NCBI RefSeq assembly: GCF_034555375.1
Contig: NZ_CP140706.1
Span: 2,781,001-2,845,000 of the forward strand
Length of the DNA: 64,000 nucleotides
DNA from: Pseudomonas sp. B33.4
Lineage (GTDB): Bacteria; Pseudomonadota; Gammaproteobacteria; Pseudomonadales; Pseudomonadaceae
Reading direction: 5' to 3'
Positions 27,516 through 35,163 of this stretch are shown here, piece after piece. Position numbers and translations under genes: made by a program. The number at the start of each line of letters is the position of its first letter. The first letter of the stretch is position 1. The notes below the pieces were generated by a model, which was not told the origin of the DNA, made no database searches, and was given only the letters and a program-made list of their open reading frames with translations.

Positions 27516-28283
27516 ATGACCGATAACGTTCTCTCTTTAAGCCCGCTCTCCTTATCAAGTGTCCCGCTGCACACCCAACTGCGCGACGTCCTCCGTGCGC
27601 GCATTCTCGACGGCGAATACCCGCAAGACAGCCAAATGCCCTCCGAAAGCGAACTCGGTGCGCTGTTCAAAGTCAGCCGCATCACCGTGCGTCAGGCACT
27701 GGGCGATCTGCAGAAGGAAGGGCTGATTTTCAAGATCCACGGCAAAGGCACCTTCGTCGCCAAGCCGAAAACCTTTCAAAACGTCAGCAGCCTGCAAGGC
27801 CTCGCCGAGTCCATGACCGGTCGTGGCTACGAGGTGATCAACCGCCTGCGCAGCTTCAAATTCATCCCCGCCGACAAGCGCGTTGCCGAACGTTTGCGAA
27901 TTGCCGAAGGCGAAACCGTGGCGCAGATCAAACGCGTGCGGCTGATCAACCGTGAGCCGATCTCGCTGGAAATCACCTACCTGCCCAAAGCCGTCGGCGA
28001 GCGCCTGGAGAAGGCTGATCTGGTCACCCGCGACATCTTTCTGATTCTCGAAAACGACTGCGGCATCGCCCTCGGCCACGCCGATCTGGCCATCGACGCG
28101 GTGCTCGCCGACAGCGACCTGACCCAGGCGCTGAACGTCGAGGCCGGCTCGCCGATCATGCGCATCGAACGTCTGACCCACGATGCGCAAGGCCAGCCGC
28201 TGGACTTCGAACACCTTTACTACCGTGGCGATGCGTTCCAGTACCGCCTGCGGATCGACCGGCAAAAAGGGGAGCAGGCATGA
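27516..28283 (+). CDS. GntR-family regulator with UTRA domain (HutC subfamily)
   Basis: A 255-residue regulator with an N-terminal winged helix (VPLHTQLRDVLRARI ... MPSESELGALFKVSRITVRQAL ... IHGKGTFV, residues about 15-80) and a C-terminal UTRA ligand-binding domain (from about 95, ending DFEHLYYRGDAFQYRL). ATG 27516 was taken; GTG 27513 is adjacent. Its stop overlaps the start of the flavoprotein gene (ATGA), so it is the first gene of the operon and probably senses that pathway's substrate. Repeated GTCATAAC-type sites directly upstream suggest autoregulation. Confidence 0.9.
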   Translation: MTDNVLSLSPLSLSSVPLHTQLRDVLRARILDGEYPQDSQMPSESELGALFKVSRITVRQALGDLQKEGLIFKIHGKGTFVAKPKTFQNVSSLQGLAESMTGRGYEVINRLRSFKFIPADKRVAERLRIAEGETVAQIKRVRLINREPISLEITYLPKAVGERLEKADLVTRDIFLILENDCGIALGHADLAIDAVLADSDLTQALNVEAGSPIMRIERLTHDAQGQPLDFEHLYYRGDAFQYRLRIDRQKGEQA

Positions 28284-30010
28284 CCCGCAACGTTCTCGAA
28301 CAGGAATACGACATCGTCGTCATCGGCGGTGGCACCGCAGGCCCGATGGCGGCGATCAAGGCTAAGGAAAAGAATCGCGATTTGCGCGTGTTGCTGGTCG
28401 ACAAGGCCAACGTCAAACGCAGCGGCGCGATCAGCATGGGCATGGATGGCCTGAACAACGCGATCATCCCCGGCCACTCGACACCGGAGCAGTACACCAA
28501 GGAAATCACCATCGCCAACGACGGCATCGTCAATCAGGCCGCCGTTTACGCCTACGCAACGCACAGCTTCGAAACCATCGAACAGCTCGACCGCTGGGGC
28601 GTGAAGTTCGAGAAGGACGAAACCGGCGATTACGCGGTGAAAAAAGTCCACCACATGGGCGCCTACGTGCTGCCGATGCCGGAAGGGCACGACATCAAAA
28701 AGGTCCTCTATCGGCAGTTGAAACGTGCGCGGGTGAGCATCACCAATCGTCTCGTCTGCACACGGTTACTGACTGACGAGGAGGGCACCGTCAGCGGTGT
28801 GATGGGCTTCGACTGCCGCACCGCCGATTTTCATGTGATCAAGGCCAAAGCGGTGATTTTGGCCTGCGGCGCTGCCGGGCGCCTCGGTCTGCCGTCGTCG
28901 GGCTACCTGATGGGCACTTATGAAAACCCGACCAACGCCGGCGACGGCTACGCGATGGCTTATCACGCCGGCGCCGAACTGGCCAACCTCGAATGCTTCC
29001 AGATCAACCCGCTGATCAAGGATTACAACGGCCCGGCCTGCGCTTACGTCACCGGCCCGTTGGGCGGCTACACCGCCAACAACAAGGGAGAACGCTTCAT
29101 CGAGTGCGACTACTGGAGCGGGCAGATGATGTGGGAATTTCACCAGGAACTGGAGAGCGGCAACGGCCCGGTGTTCCTCAAACTCGATCACCTGGCCGAA
29201 GAAACCATCCAGAACATCGAGGAAATCCTGCACAGCAACGAGCGTCCGAGCCGTGGTCAGTTCCACGCCAATCGCGGCACCGACTACCGCACGCAGATGG
29301 TCGAAATGCACATCTCCGAAATCGGCTTTTGCAGCGGCCACTCGGCGTCCGGCGTGTGGGTCAACGAACGCGCCGAAACTTCGGTGAAAGGCTTGTACTC
29401 GGCGGGTGACATGGCTGCCGTGCCGCATAACTACATGCTTGGCGCGTTCACCTACGGCTGGTTTGCCGGGCACAACGCTGCAGATTTCGTCGCCGGTCGC
29501 GAGTTTTCTGCGCTGGATGCCGAGCAGATTGAGAAGGAAAAGGCCCGGGTCTACGCACCGCTGGATCGCGAACACGGTCTGCCGCCGGCGCAGGTTGAGT
29601 ACAAGCTGCGGCGCTTCGTCAACGATTACCTGCAACCGCCGAAAGTCACCAAGAAGATGCAGATCGGCCTGCAACGCTTCAGCGACATCGAACGCGATCT
29701 CGAGCAGATGAAGGCCAATAACGCTCACGAGCTGATGCGCGCGATGGAAACCAGCGTGATTCGCGACTGCGCCGAGATGGCCGCGCGCGCCTCGTTGTTC
29801 CGCGCCGAAAGCCGTTGGGGCCTGTACCACTATCGCGTCGATCACCCGCAGCGCAACGACAGTGAGTGGTTCTGCCATTGCCATCTGAAGAAGGGTGAGG
29901 ACGGCCAGATGACCAGTTTCAAGAAAGCCGTCGAACCTTACATCATCCCGCTCGATGCCGAGGAAATGCAGGCCTACGACCGTTTGCGGGTCGGCGCTTT
30001 CGCCGCTTGA
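28280..30010 (+). CDS. AprA/fumarate-reductase-type flavoprotein
   Basis: A 576-residue FAD enzyme of the succinate dehydrogenase/fumarate reductase/APS reductase flavoprotein superfamily. The dinucleotide site is IVVIGGGTAGPMAA (residues about 13-26). The AILACGAAG-like strand, NAGDGYAMAYHAGAEL and the GLYSAGDMA FAD motif follow in the usual order, and the C-terminal helical domain ends with SEWFCHCHLKKGEDG. The best family fit by eye is adenylylsulfate reductase alpha (AprA), because its partner gene encodes an AprB-like ferredoxin. Pseudomonads are not known to run dissimilatory APS metabolism, so the substrate is unknown. The start overlaps the GntR stop, with AGGGGAG upstream. Location is cytoplasmic. 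Confidence 0.85.
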   Translation: MTRNVLEQEYDIVVIGGGTAGPMAAIKAKEKNRDLRVLLVDKANVKRSGAISMGMDGLNNAIIPGHSTPEQYTKEITIANDGIVNQAAVYAYATHSFETIEQLDRWGVKFEKDETGDYAVKKVHHMGAYVLPMPEGHDIKKVLYRQLKRARVSITNRLVCTRLLTDEEGTVSGVMGFDCRTADFHVIKAKAVILACGAAGRLGLPSSGYLMGTYENPTNAGDGYAMAYHAGAELANLECFQINPLIKDYNGPACAYVTGPLGGYTANNKGERFIECDYWSGQMMWEFHQELESGNGPVFLKLDHLAEETIQNIEEILHSNERPSRGQFHANRGTDYRTQMVEMHISEIGFCSGHSASGVWVNERAETSVKGLYSAGDMAAVPHNYMLGAFTYGWFAGHNAADFVAGREFSALDAEQIEKEKARVYAPLDREHGLPPAQVEYKLRRFVNDYLQPPKVTKKMQIGLQRFSDIERDLEQMKANNAHELMRAMETSVIRDCAEMAARASLFRAESRWGLYHYRVDHPQRNDSEWFCHCHLKKGEDGQMTSFKKAVEPYIIPLDAEEMQAYDRLRVGAFAA

Positions 30011-30038
30011 TACATCAATAAATCAAAGAGTCCGAACC

Positions 30039-30284
30039 ATGGCCTATCAAGCTCAGGAAATCTTCTTCCGCTCCAACGCCCCCGTCACCGTGGACGAGGA
30101 CAAATGCATCGCCGAAAAGGGCTGCACCGTGTGCGTCGACGTTTGCCCGATGGACTTGCTGGCGATCAATCCGGCGACGCAGAAGGCCTATATGGCGTTC
30201 GATGAATGCTGGTACTGCATGCCGTGCGAGAAGGATTGCCCGACGGGTGCCGTCAAGGTCGACATCCCCTATCTCCTGCGCTGA
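30039..30284 (+). CDS. AprB-like two-cluster 4Fe-4S ferredoxin
   Basis: An 81-residue protein. Eight cysteines fall in two clusters: DEDKCIAEKGCTVCVDVCP and CWYCMPCEKDCPTG, followed by AVKVDIPYLLR. The pair of motifs, with the unusual insertion in the first and CW-x-C in the second, matches the N-terminal half of adenylylsulfate reductase beta (AprB) rather than ordinary ferredoxins. The long C-terminal tail of AprB that wraps the alpha subunit is missing. It lies 28 bases after the flavoprotein gene, with AAAGAG eight bases before the ATG, so it most likely passes electrons to or from that flavoprotein. Confidence 0.88.
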   Translation: MAYQAQEIFFRSNAPVTVDEDKCIAEKGCTVCVDVCPMDLLAINPATQKAYMAFDECWYCMPCEKDCPTGAVKVDIPYLLR

Positions 30285-30296
30285 AACGCTTTCCTC

Positions 30297-30385
30297 TGTA
30301 GGAGTGAGCCTGCTCGCGATAGCGGTGTGTCAGTCAGCACATCAACATCTGGAAAACCGCTATCGCGAGCAGGCTCACTCCTACA
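30297..30385. repeat. REP pair, class B, inside the operon
   Basis: Inverted 30-base arms (TAGGAGTGAGCCTGCTCGCG and complement) with a 29-base loop, located between the ferredoxin and the binding-protein genes, where it may attenuate or stabilise the transcript. Confidence 0.9.
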
Positions 30386-30514
30386 TTGGATTTGTGACAA
30401 CCCCAAGCCATCCGGTAAACCCCGGACGCTGAATTGAAAAACACCCCTCGTTTCCCACCGCGCCCTGATCGCGGCGGAGACGAACTCAAATAAATGATTC
30501 GAGGGGAAACAACC

Positions 30515-31918
30515 ATGTTGCGTGCAGCACTCGCCGGTCTGGTACTGGCTTCGTTCACTGTGTCGGCCTCGGCCGAAACCATCCGCATCGCCATCGGCAC
30601 CCAGGACACCACCATCAACTGCGCCGCTGGCGGTCTGTTGATTCGTGAACTTGGCCTGCTCGACAAATACCTGCCCCACGACGGCGCCTACCAAGACGCG
30701 AAGTACGACGTGCAGTGGAAGAACTTCACCAGCGGCGCGCCGCTGACCAACGAGATGGTCGCCGGCAAACTCGACTTCGGCGCCATGGCCGATTTCCCCG
30801 GTGCGTTCAACGGCGTCGCGTTTGAAACCGCCGGCAAACACAGCCTGTTCATCAGCGTGCTGTCGGGGAGCATAAAGGGCAGCGGCAACGGTATTGTTGT
30901 ACCGAGCGCGTCCAGCGTGCAGTCGCTGAGCGAACTCAAGGGCAAGACGATTTCCGTACCGTTTGCCTCCACTGCGCACGGCATGTTGCTGCGTGCGGTG
31001 GCGGAACAGGGTTGGGATCCGCTCAAGGACGTCAACATCATCGCTCAGCCGCCGGAAGTCGCCGGCTCGGCGTTGCAGGCCGGCAAGATCGACGCTCACG
31101 CCGATTTTGTGCCGTTCGCCGAACTGTTCCCGAGCCGGGGCTTCGCCCGCAAGATCTATGACGGCGCCCAGGCCAATGCGCCGACGTTCCATGGTGCGCT
31201 GGTTGATCAGGCGTATGCGAAGAAGTACCCGGAGGTCGTCGTTGCGTACCTGCGCGCGAGCATCGAGGCCAATCAGCTGCTCGCTGCCGAGCCTGAAAAG
31301 TACAGCGAGCTGATCGCCAAAGTCACTGGTGTCGATGCCGAAGTGAATTACCTGTTCCACGGCCCGCTTGGCGTGCAGACCCGCGACCTGAGCTGGAAGC
31401 CGGAATATCGTCAGGCAGTCGGCACGGCGATCGACACGTTGAAATTGCTGAAGAAAGCTGATCGCGGGCTCGATCTGAACAGCTTCATTGATGATCAGTA
31501 CATCCGTGAGGCGTTCAAGGCTTCGAATCTGGATTACACGGCGCAATTGGCCAATTACGCGCAGACGCCGCTGAAAGCCACGGATACGGCGACCGGTAAA
31601 GCGATTACCGACTTCAGCCATGTCGCGGAAATCTGGGTGCGGGGTGAGGACAAGGTGCGCCAATACGCTTCAGCGGAAGAGGCGTTCACTGCGCTCGCCG
31701 CGTTGAAGCAGGAAGGCAAAAACGTTCGGGCGGTGTATGCGCAGGCCAGTGACAGCGGGATCAAGTTGCTGGCGGAGCAGGCGTGGTTTGCCAGTGATGG
31801 CAAGGGGCGGTTGAGTGCGTTTTTGCTTAAGGGGCAGGCTCAGCAATTTGCCTCGGCGCAGGGTGGCAAGGTTTTCGATTTTACGGATGCCACTGCCCAG
31901 GCTGTTGCTGCGCGCTGA
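30515..31918 (+). CDS. ABC importer substrate-binding protein with NosL-like C-terminal extension
   Basis: A 467-residue protein. A signal peptide (about 1-20, ending SVSASA-like VSASA) leads into an NMT1/TauA/SsuA-type binding domain (ETIRIAIGTQDTT ... FGAMADFPGAFNG ... KGKTISVPFASTAHGMLL). The usual fold ends near residue 330. A further segment of about 110 residues (HVAEIWVRGEDKVRQYAS ... AFLLKGQAQQFASAQGGKV) resembles the copper-chaperone-like NosL family. Start 30515 has GAGGGGA seven bases upstream; the frame opens earlier at 30494 without a signal sequence. It presumably delivers a small anion (sulfonate-, nitrate- or taurine-like) to the permease encoded downstream. Ligand unknown. 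Confidence 0.85.
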   Translation: MLRAALAGLVLASFTVSASAETIRIAIGTQDTTINCAAGGLLIRELGLLDKYLPHDGAYQDAKYDVQWKNFTSGAPLTNEMVAGKLDFGAMADFPGAFNGVAFETAGKHSLFISVLSGSIKGSGNGIVVPSASSVQSLSELKGKTISVPFASTAHGMLLRAVAEQGWDPLKDVNIIAQPPEVAGSALQAGKIDAHADFVPFAELFPSRGFARKIYDGAQANAPTFHGALVDQAYAKKYPEVVVAYLRASIEANQLLAAEPEKYSELIAKVTGVDAEVNYLFHGPLGVQTRDLSWKPEYRQAVGTAIDTLKLLKKADRGLDLNSFIDDQYIREAFKASNLDYTAQLANYAQTPLKATDTATGKAITDFSHVAEIWVRGEDKVRQYASAEEAFTALAALKQEGKNVRAVYAQASDSGIKLLAEQAWFASDGKGRLSAFLLKGQAQQFASAQGGKVFDFTDATAQAVAAR

Positions 31919-31932
31919 TTGAAGATCAACAG

Positions 31933-32126
31933 CCCCTCACCCTAGCCCTCTCCCAGAGGGAGAGGGGACTGACCGCGGTGTTTGGGCGAGGTACGCCGAC
32001 CTGAAATATCGAGCCGAACTCAGGTTTTGAAAAGACTCTATCGAGCCGAACTCAGGTTTTGAAAAGCATGAAGATCGGCTCCCTTTCCCCCTCGCCCCCC
32101 TGGGGGAGAGGGCTGGGGTGAGGGGG
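31933..32126. repeat. MITE-like intergenic element, copy 2
   Basis: Ends CCCTCACCCTAGCCCTCTCC and the inverted AGAGGGCTGGGGTGAGGGGG enclose CGACCTGAAA and a 32-bp tandem duplication (TATCGAGCCGAACTCAGG starts at 32007 and 32039). It lies between the binding-protein and permease genes of one apparent operon. Confidence 0.75.
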
Positions 32127-32170
32127 TAGATCTCAGCCATCACACAGCTCCACAACCGGAAACCCGCTCC

Positions 32171-32953
32171 ATGAAAACACCCACCCTACGCTGGACATCA
32201 AGAGCCGCCTCACTGCTGCTCTGCTTGCTGTTCTGGCAACTCGCCGCCAGCCACCACTGGAACCTCGGCCTGGTCACCTTCGCCAACGTGCCAACACCCT
32301 TGGCGGTGATCGAAGCCGCGCTTGGCCTGGGCGACTCCGGCAAGCTCCTGCAACACCTCACCGCCAGCCTCAGCCGCGTCTTCGCCGGCTACCTCGCTGC
32401 GCTGGTGATCGGCATCGCCCTGGGCCTCGCCATCGGCCGCTCGAAATGGGCCGAAGACCTGCTGCTGCCACCGCTCGAAGTCCTGCGCCCAATCCCCGCC
32501 GTCGCCTGGATCCCGCTGGCGATCCTGATGTTCCCGTCCTCTGAATTGTCGATGGTCTTCATCACCTTCACCGGCGCACTGTTCCCGATCCTGCTCAACA
32601 CCGTGCACGGCGTCGAAGGCGTCGATCCGCGCCTGATCGCCTCAGCGAAAAGCCTCGGAGCAGGGCGCCGCGCAATCCTGCTCGAAGTGATCCTGCCCGG
32701 TGCCGCGCCGAGCATCATCACCGGTCTGGCGATCGGCATGGGCACTTCATGGTTCTGCCTGGTGACGGCAGAAATGATCTCCGGCCAGTTCGGCATCGGT
32801 TACTACACCTGGGAGTCCTACACCATTCAGAACTACGCCGACATCGTCGTCGGCATGCTCTTGATCGGTGTGTTGGGCATGGGCAGCAGTCTGCTGATCA
32901 AACGCCTGGGCGGGTTGTTCACGCCCTGGCATCGACCGCGAGGAAAAGCCTGA
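32171..32953 (+). CDS. ABC importer permease (nitrate/sulfonate/taurine type)
   Basis: A 260-residue inner-membrane protein with about six hydrophobic spans. The cytoplasmic coupling motif appears as EVILPGAAPSIITGLAIGMG, and RPIPAVAWIPLAILMFP is typical of SsuC/TauC/NrtB permeases. Its TGA stop overlaps the ATG of the ATPase gene (TGATG). The start has no strong ribosome-binding site beyond CCGGAAA. With the binding protein and ATPase it makes a complete importer. The MITE-like element upstream separates it from the binding-protein gene by about 250 bases. Confidence 0.92.
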   Translation: MKTPTLRWTSRAASLLLCLLFWQLAASHHWNLGLVTFANVPTPLAVIEAALGLGDSGKLLQHLTASLSRVFAGYLAALVIGIALGLAIGRSKWAEDLLLPPLEVLRPIPAVAWIPLAILMFPSSELSMVFITFTGALFPILLNTVHGVEGVDPRLIASAKSLGAGRRAILLEVILPGAAPSIITGLAIGMGTSWFCLVTAEMISGQFGIGYYTWESYTIQNYADIVVGMLLIGVLGMGSSLLIKRLGGLFTPWHRPRGKA

Positions 32954-33801
32954 TGAGCGTGATGCAAACCTCGGAAGGACGGATCGATATTCGCCAACTT
33001 TCCATCGTCCTCGGCCACGGTCGGGAAGCGTTCGAAGCGGTGCGCGAACTCGATTGCCAGATCGAACCGGGCCAGTTCGTCTGTATTCTCGGCCCGTCCG
33101 GTTGCGGCAAATCGACCTTGCTCGGTGCATTGGCCGGGCATCTGAGTGCGCACGCTGGCAGCCTGAAAGTCGATGGCGCGGCGGTATCTGGCCCGTCACC
33201 GCAGCGCGGCATGGTGTTCCAGCATCACACGCTGTTCCCGTGGCGCACGGTGCGTGACAACGTTGCGTTCGGCCTGAAGATGCGTGGCATCGGCAAGGCC
33301 GAACGGCATCGCGCCGCCGATGACATCCTCACACTGGTCGGCCTCGAAGGCTTTGCCGAACGCTGGCCCGATCAGCTTTCCGGCGGTATGCAGCAACGCG
33401 TGGAAATCGCCCGTGTGCTGGTCAATCGTCCGCGCCTGTTGTTGATGGACGAACCGTTCGGCGCGCTGGATGCGCTGACCCGTCTGAACATGCAGGAACT
33501 GCTGCTGGACATCTGGACGCGCATCCGCACCACCGTGGTCTTCGTCACTCACGACATTGACGAGGCGCTGTTTCTCGCCGACCGCTTGCTGGTGATGAGC
33601 GCACGGCCGGGGCGCATCATCGAAGACTTGCGTCTGGATTTTGCCCGACCGCGCACCAGCGAACTGGTCACCAGTCCCGAGTTCTCCCGACTCAAACGCC
33701 ACTGCCTCGACCTGCTGCGCCACGACAATGACCAACCGCTGCCGCGCCTCAATCCGCTCGGCCTGCCTCCCGAAAACCCTTTGCCGCGATTTGCCCTATG
33801 A
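32953..33801 (+). CDS. ABC importer ATPase (nitrate/sulfonate/taurine type)
   Basis: A 282-residue ATPase. Walker A GPSGCGKST (about 49-57), the Q-loop region VFQHHTLFPW, signature LSGGMQQRVEIAR, Walker B LLLMDEPFGALDA and the H-loop THDIDEA are all present, as in SsuB/TauB. The true start is ATG 32953, overlapping the permease stop; the open frame reaches back into the permease gene in another frame and was not used. Its own stop overlaps the HEAT-protein start (ATGA), so translation is coupled. Confidence 0.94.
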   Translation: MSVMQTSEGRIDIRQLSIVLGHGREAFEAVRELDCQIEPGQFVCILGPSGCGKSTLLGALAGHLSAHAGSLKVDGAAVSGPSPQRGMVFQHHTLFPWRTVRDNVAFGLKMRGIGKAERHRAADDILTLVGLEGFAERWPDQLSGGMQQRVEIARVLVNRPRLLLMDEPFGALDALTRLNMQELLLDIWTRIRTTVVFVTHDIDEALFLADRLLVMSARPGRIIEDLRLDFARPRTSELVTSPEFSRLKRHCLDLLRHDNDQPLPRLNPLGLPPENPLPRFAL

Positions 33802-34760
33802 CCTCTATTTTTGCTGTGACCGATAACCAAGACATTCTCGATCTGCAACCGCGCCTGACTGCTGAAGACGCTGGTGTGCGGCGTATTGCGCTGATTGATC
33901 TGGCGGATCTGGAAGAGCCGGATGGCTTGCTCTGGCTGGTCGATCGCCTCGGCCAGGATCCCGCTGAAGACGTCCGCGCTGAAGCCGCGTGGTTGCTGGA
34001 AGCCTGGGAAGATGAGGCCGTCGTGCAAGCCTTGTGTGAAGCCTTGACCGACCCGTCGCCCGCCGTGCAATCGGCCGCCGCGCAGAGCCTGAGCTTGCTC
34101 AAAACCGAAGCGGCGGGGCGGGTGATTCTGCCGTGGACTGATCATGCCGACGTCAGTGTGCGTATCGCTGCGTTCCGTGCCTTGCGTGAGTTGCGTTTCG
34201 CCGACGCCGCGCCGGCTGCGGTTTCGGCGCTGAACGATGCCGACGCCAGCGTTCGTCGTGAAGCCGTGGGCGTGCTCGGCTGGCTCAAGCAACTCGACGC
34301 TTTACCCGCCCTGGCACGATTGGCCAGCGCAGACCCGGACACCGAGGTCCGCCGCGCGGCTACCGGTGCTTTGGGCCTGGCCTCCAGCGCCGAAGTCCTC
34401 CCGGCCCTGCGCCAGGCCTTGCAGGACGACGCCTGGCAAGTGCGCGAAGAAGCCGCGACGACCTTGGGCAAGGTCGGCCACATTGACGCGGGCTCAGCGC
34501 TGGTCGAAGCCTTGAGCGATGACTACTGGCAAGTACGCTTGCGTGCCACCCGCAGCCTTGGTCGTTTGCAATTTGCCCCGGCACTGGACGCGCTGATCGA
34601 CACACTCGGCCATCGCATCAGCAACCTGCGCAAGGAAGCCGCACTGGCCTTGGGCGAACTGAATGATCGCGGCGCCGTGGCCGCATTGCAGTCCGCACAG
34701 GACGACGGCGACCCGGAAGTGCGCAAAGCCGTGCGCATCGCCCTGAGTCAGTTGCAATGA
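33798..34760 (+). CDS. HEAT-repeat (PBS-lyase-like) protein
   Basis: A 320-residue all-helical protein built of about ten 31-residue HEAT/PBS-lyase repeats. Each contains a D-x-x-V-R-x-x-A-x-x-x-L-G core (for example DAWQVREEAATTLGKVG and DYWQVRLRATRSLGRLQ). There is no signal peptide or catalytic motif. Its start overlaps the ATPase stop and its stop overlaps the DUF971 start, so it is firmly part of this operon. HEAT proteins of this type act as scaffolds or as lyases and chaperones for cofactor attachment; a role in maturing the flavoprotein/ferredoxin pair is inference. Confidence 0.88.
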   Translation: MTSIFAVTDNQDILDLQPRLTAEDAGVRRIALIDLADLEEPDGLLWLVDRLGQDPAEDVRAEAAWLLEAWEDEAVVQALCEALTDPSPAVQSAAAQSLSLLKTEAAGRVILPWTDHADVSVRIAAFRALRELRFADAAPAAVSALNDADASVRREAVGVLGWLKQLDALPALARLASADPDTEVRRAATGALGLASSAEVLPALRQALQDDAWQVREEAATTLGKVGHIDAGSALVEALSDDYWQVRLRATRSLGRLQFAPALDALIDTLGHRISNLRKEAALALGELNDRGAVAALQSAQDDGDPEVRKAVRIALSQLQ

Positions 34761-35035
34761 ACCCGCTGTCGGTGGGGAATTCGCAGAGCGAAGGGACGCT
34801 ACGATTGAGTTGGCCGGACGGCCGCGAACAACAGCTGAATCACGCCGAACTGCGCCGCCAGTGCCCGTGCTCGCAATGCCGCGCGTTTCGCCTGAAAGGC
34901 CTGACGCCGCTGGTGGATGACCGCGTGCGCCTGATCGAACTCAACCCGCAGGGCTATGGCGTGCAACTGGTGTTCAGCGACGGCCACCAGCGCGGCATCT
35001 ACCCGTGGGCTTATCTGGCAAACCTCAACCCTTGA
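34757..35035 (+). CDS. DUF971 (GBBH-like N-terminal domain) protein
   Basis: A 92-residue single-domain protein. LRLSWPDGREQQLNHAELRR, then the metal-binding-type CPCSQCR, then INPQGYGVQ-like LNPQGYGVQLVFSDGHQRG and IYPWAYL match the DUF971 domain. In other proteins this domain forms the N-terminus of gamma-butyrobetaine hydroxylase and is fused or adjacent to Mrp/ApbC-type Fe-S carriers. The Cys-x-Cys-x2-Cys cluster could bind zinc or an iron-sulfur cluster. It is coupled (ATGA) to the HEAT gene and is the last gene of the operon before a REP pair. Confidence 0.88.
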   Translation: MNPLSVGNSQSEGTLRLSWPDGREQQLNHAELRRQCPCSQCRAFRLKGLTPLVDDRVRLIELNPQGYGVQLVFSDGHQRGIYPWAYLANLNP

Positions 35036-35053
35036 CCCGACAAATATCCAAAT

Positions 35054-35141
35054 GTGGGAGCGAGCCTGCTCGCGAATGCGGTGGTTCATTCAGCCTTGAT
35101 GGCGACTGATACGCCGCCTTCGCGAGCAGGCTCGCTCCCAC
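35054..35141. repeat. REP pair, class A
   Basis: Inverted arms GTGGGAGCGAGCCTGCTCGC / complement around a 42-base loop between two convergent genes (DUF971 and phosphoethanolamine transferase). Confidence 0.9.
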
Positions 35142-35163
35142 AGGGGGTTGTGTCATTCCCAGG

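Noticed and set aside
28280..30284. Genuine dissimilatory APS reductase
   Set aside because: No sat, qmo, dsr or sox genes are nearby, and the ferredoxin lacks the long AprB tail; the pair is better called AprBA-like with unknown substrate.
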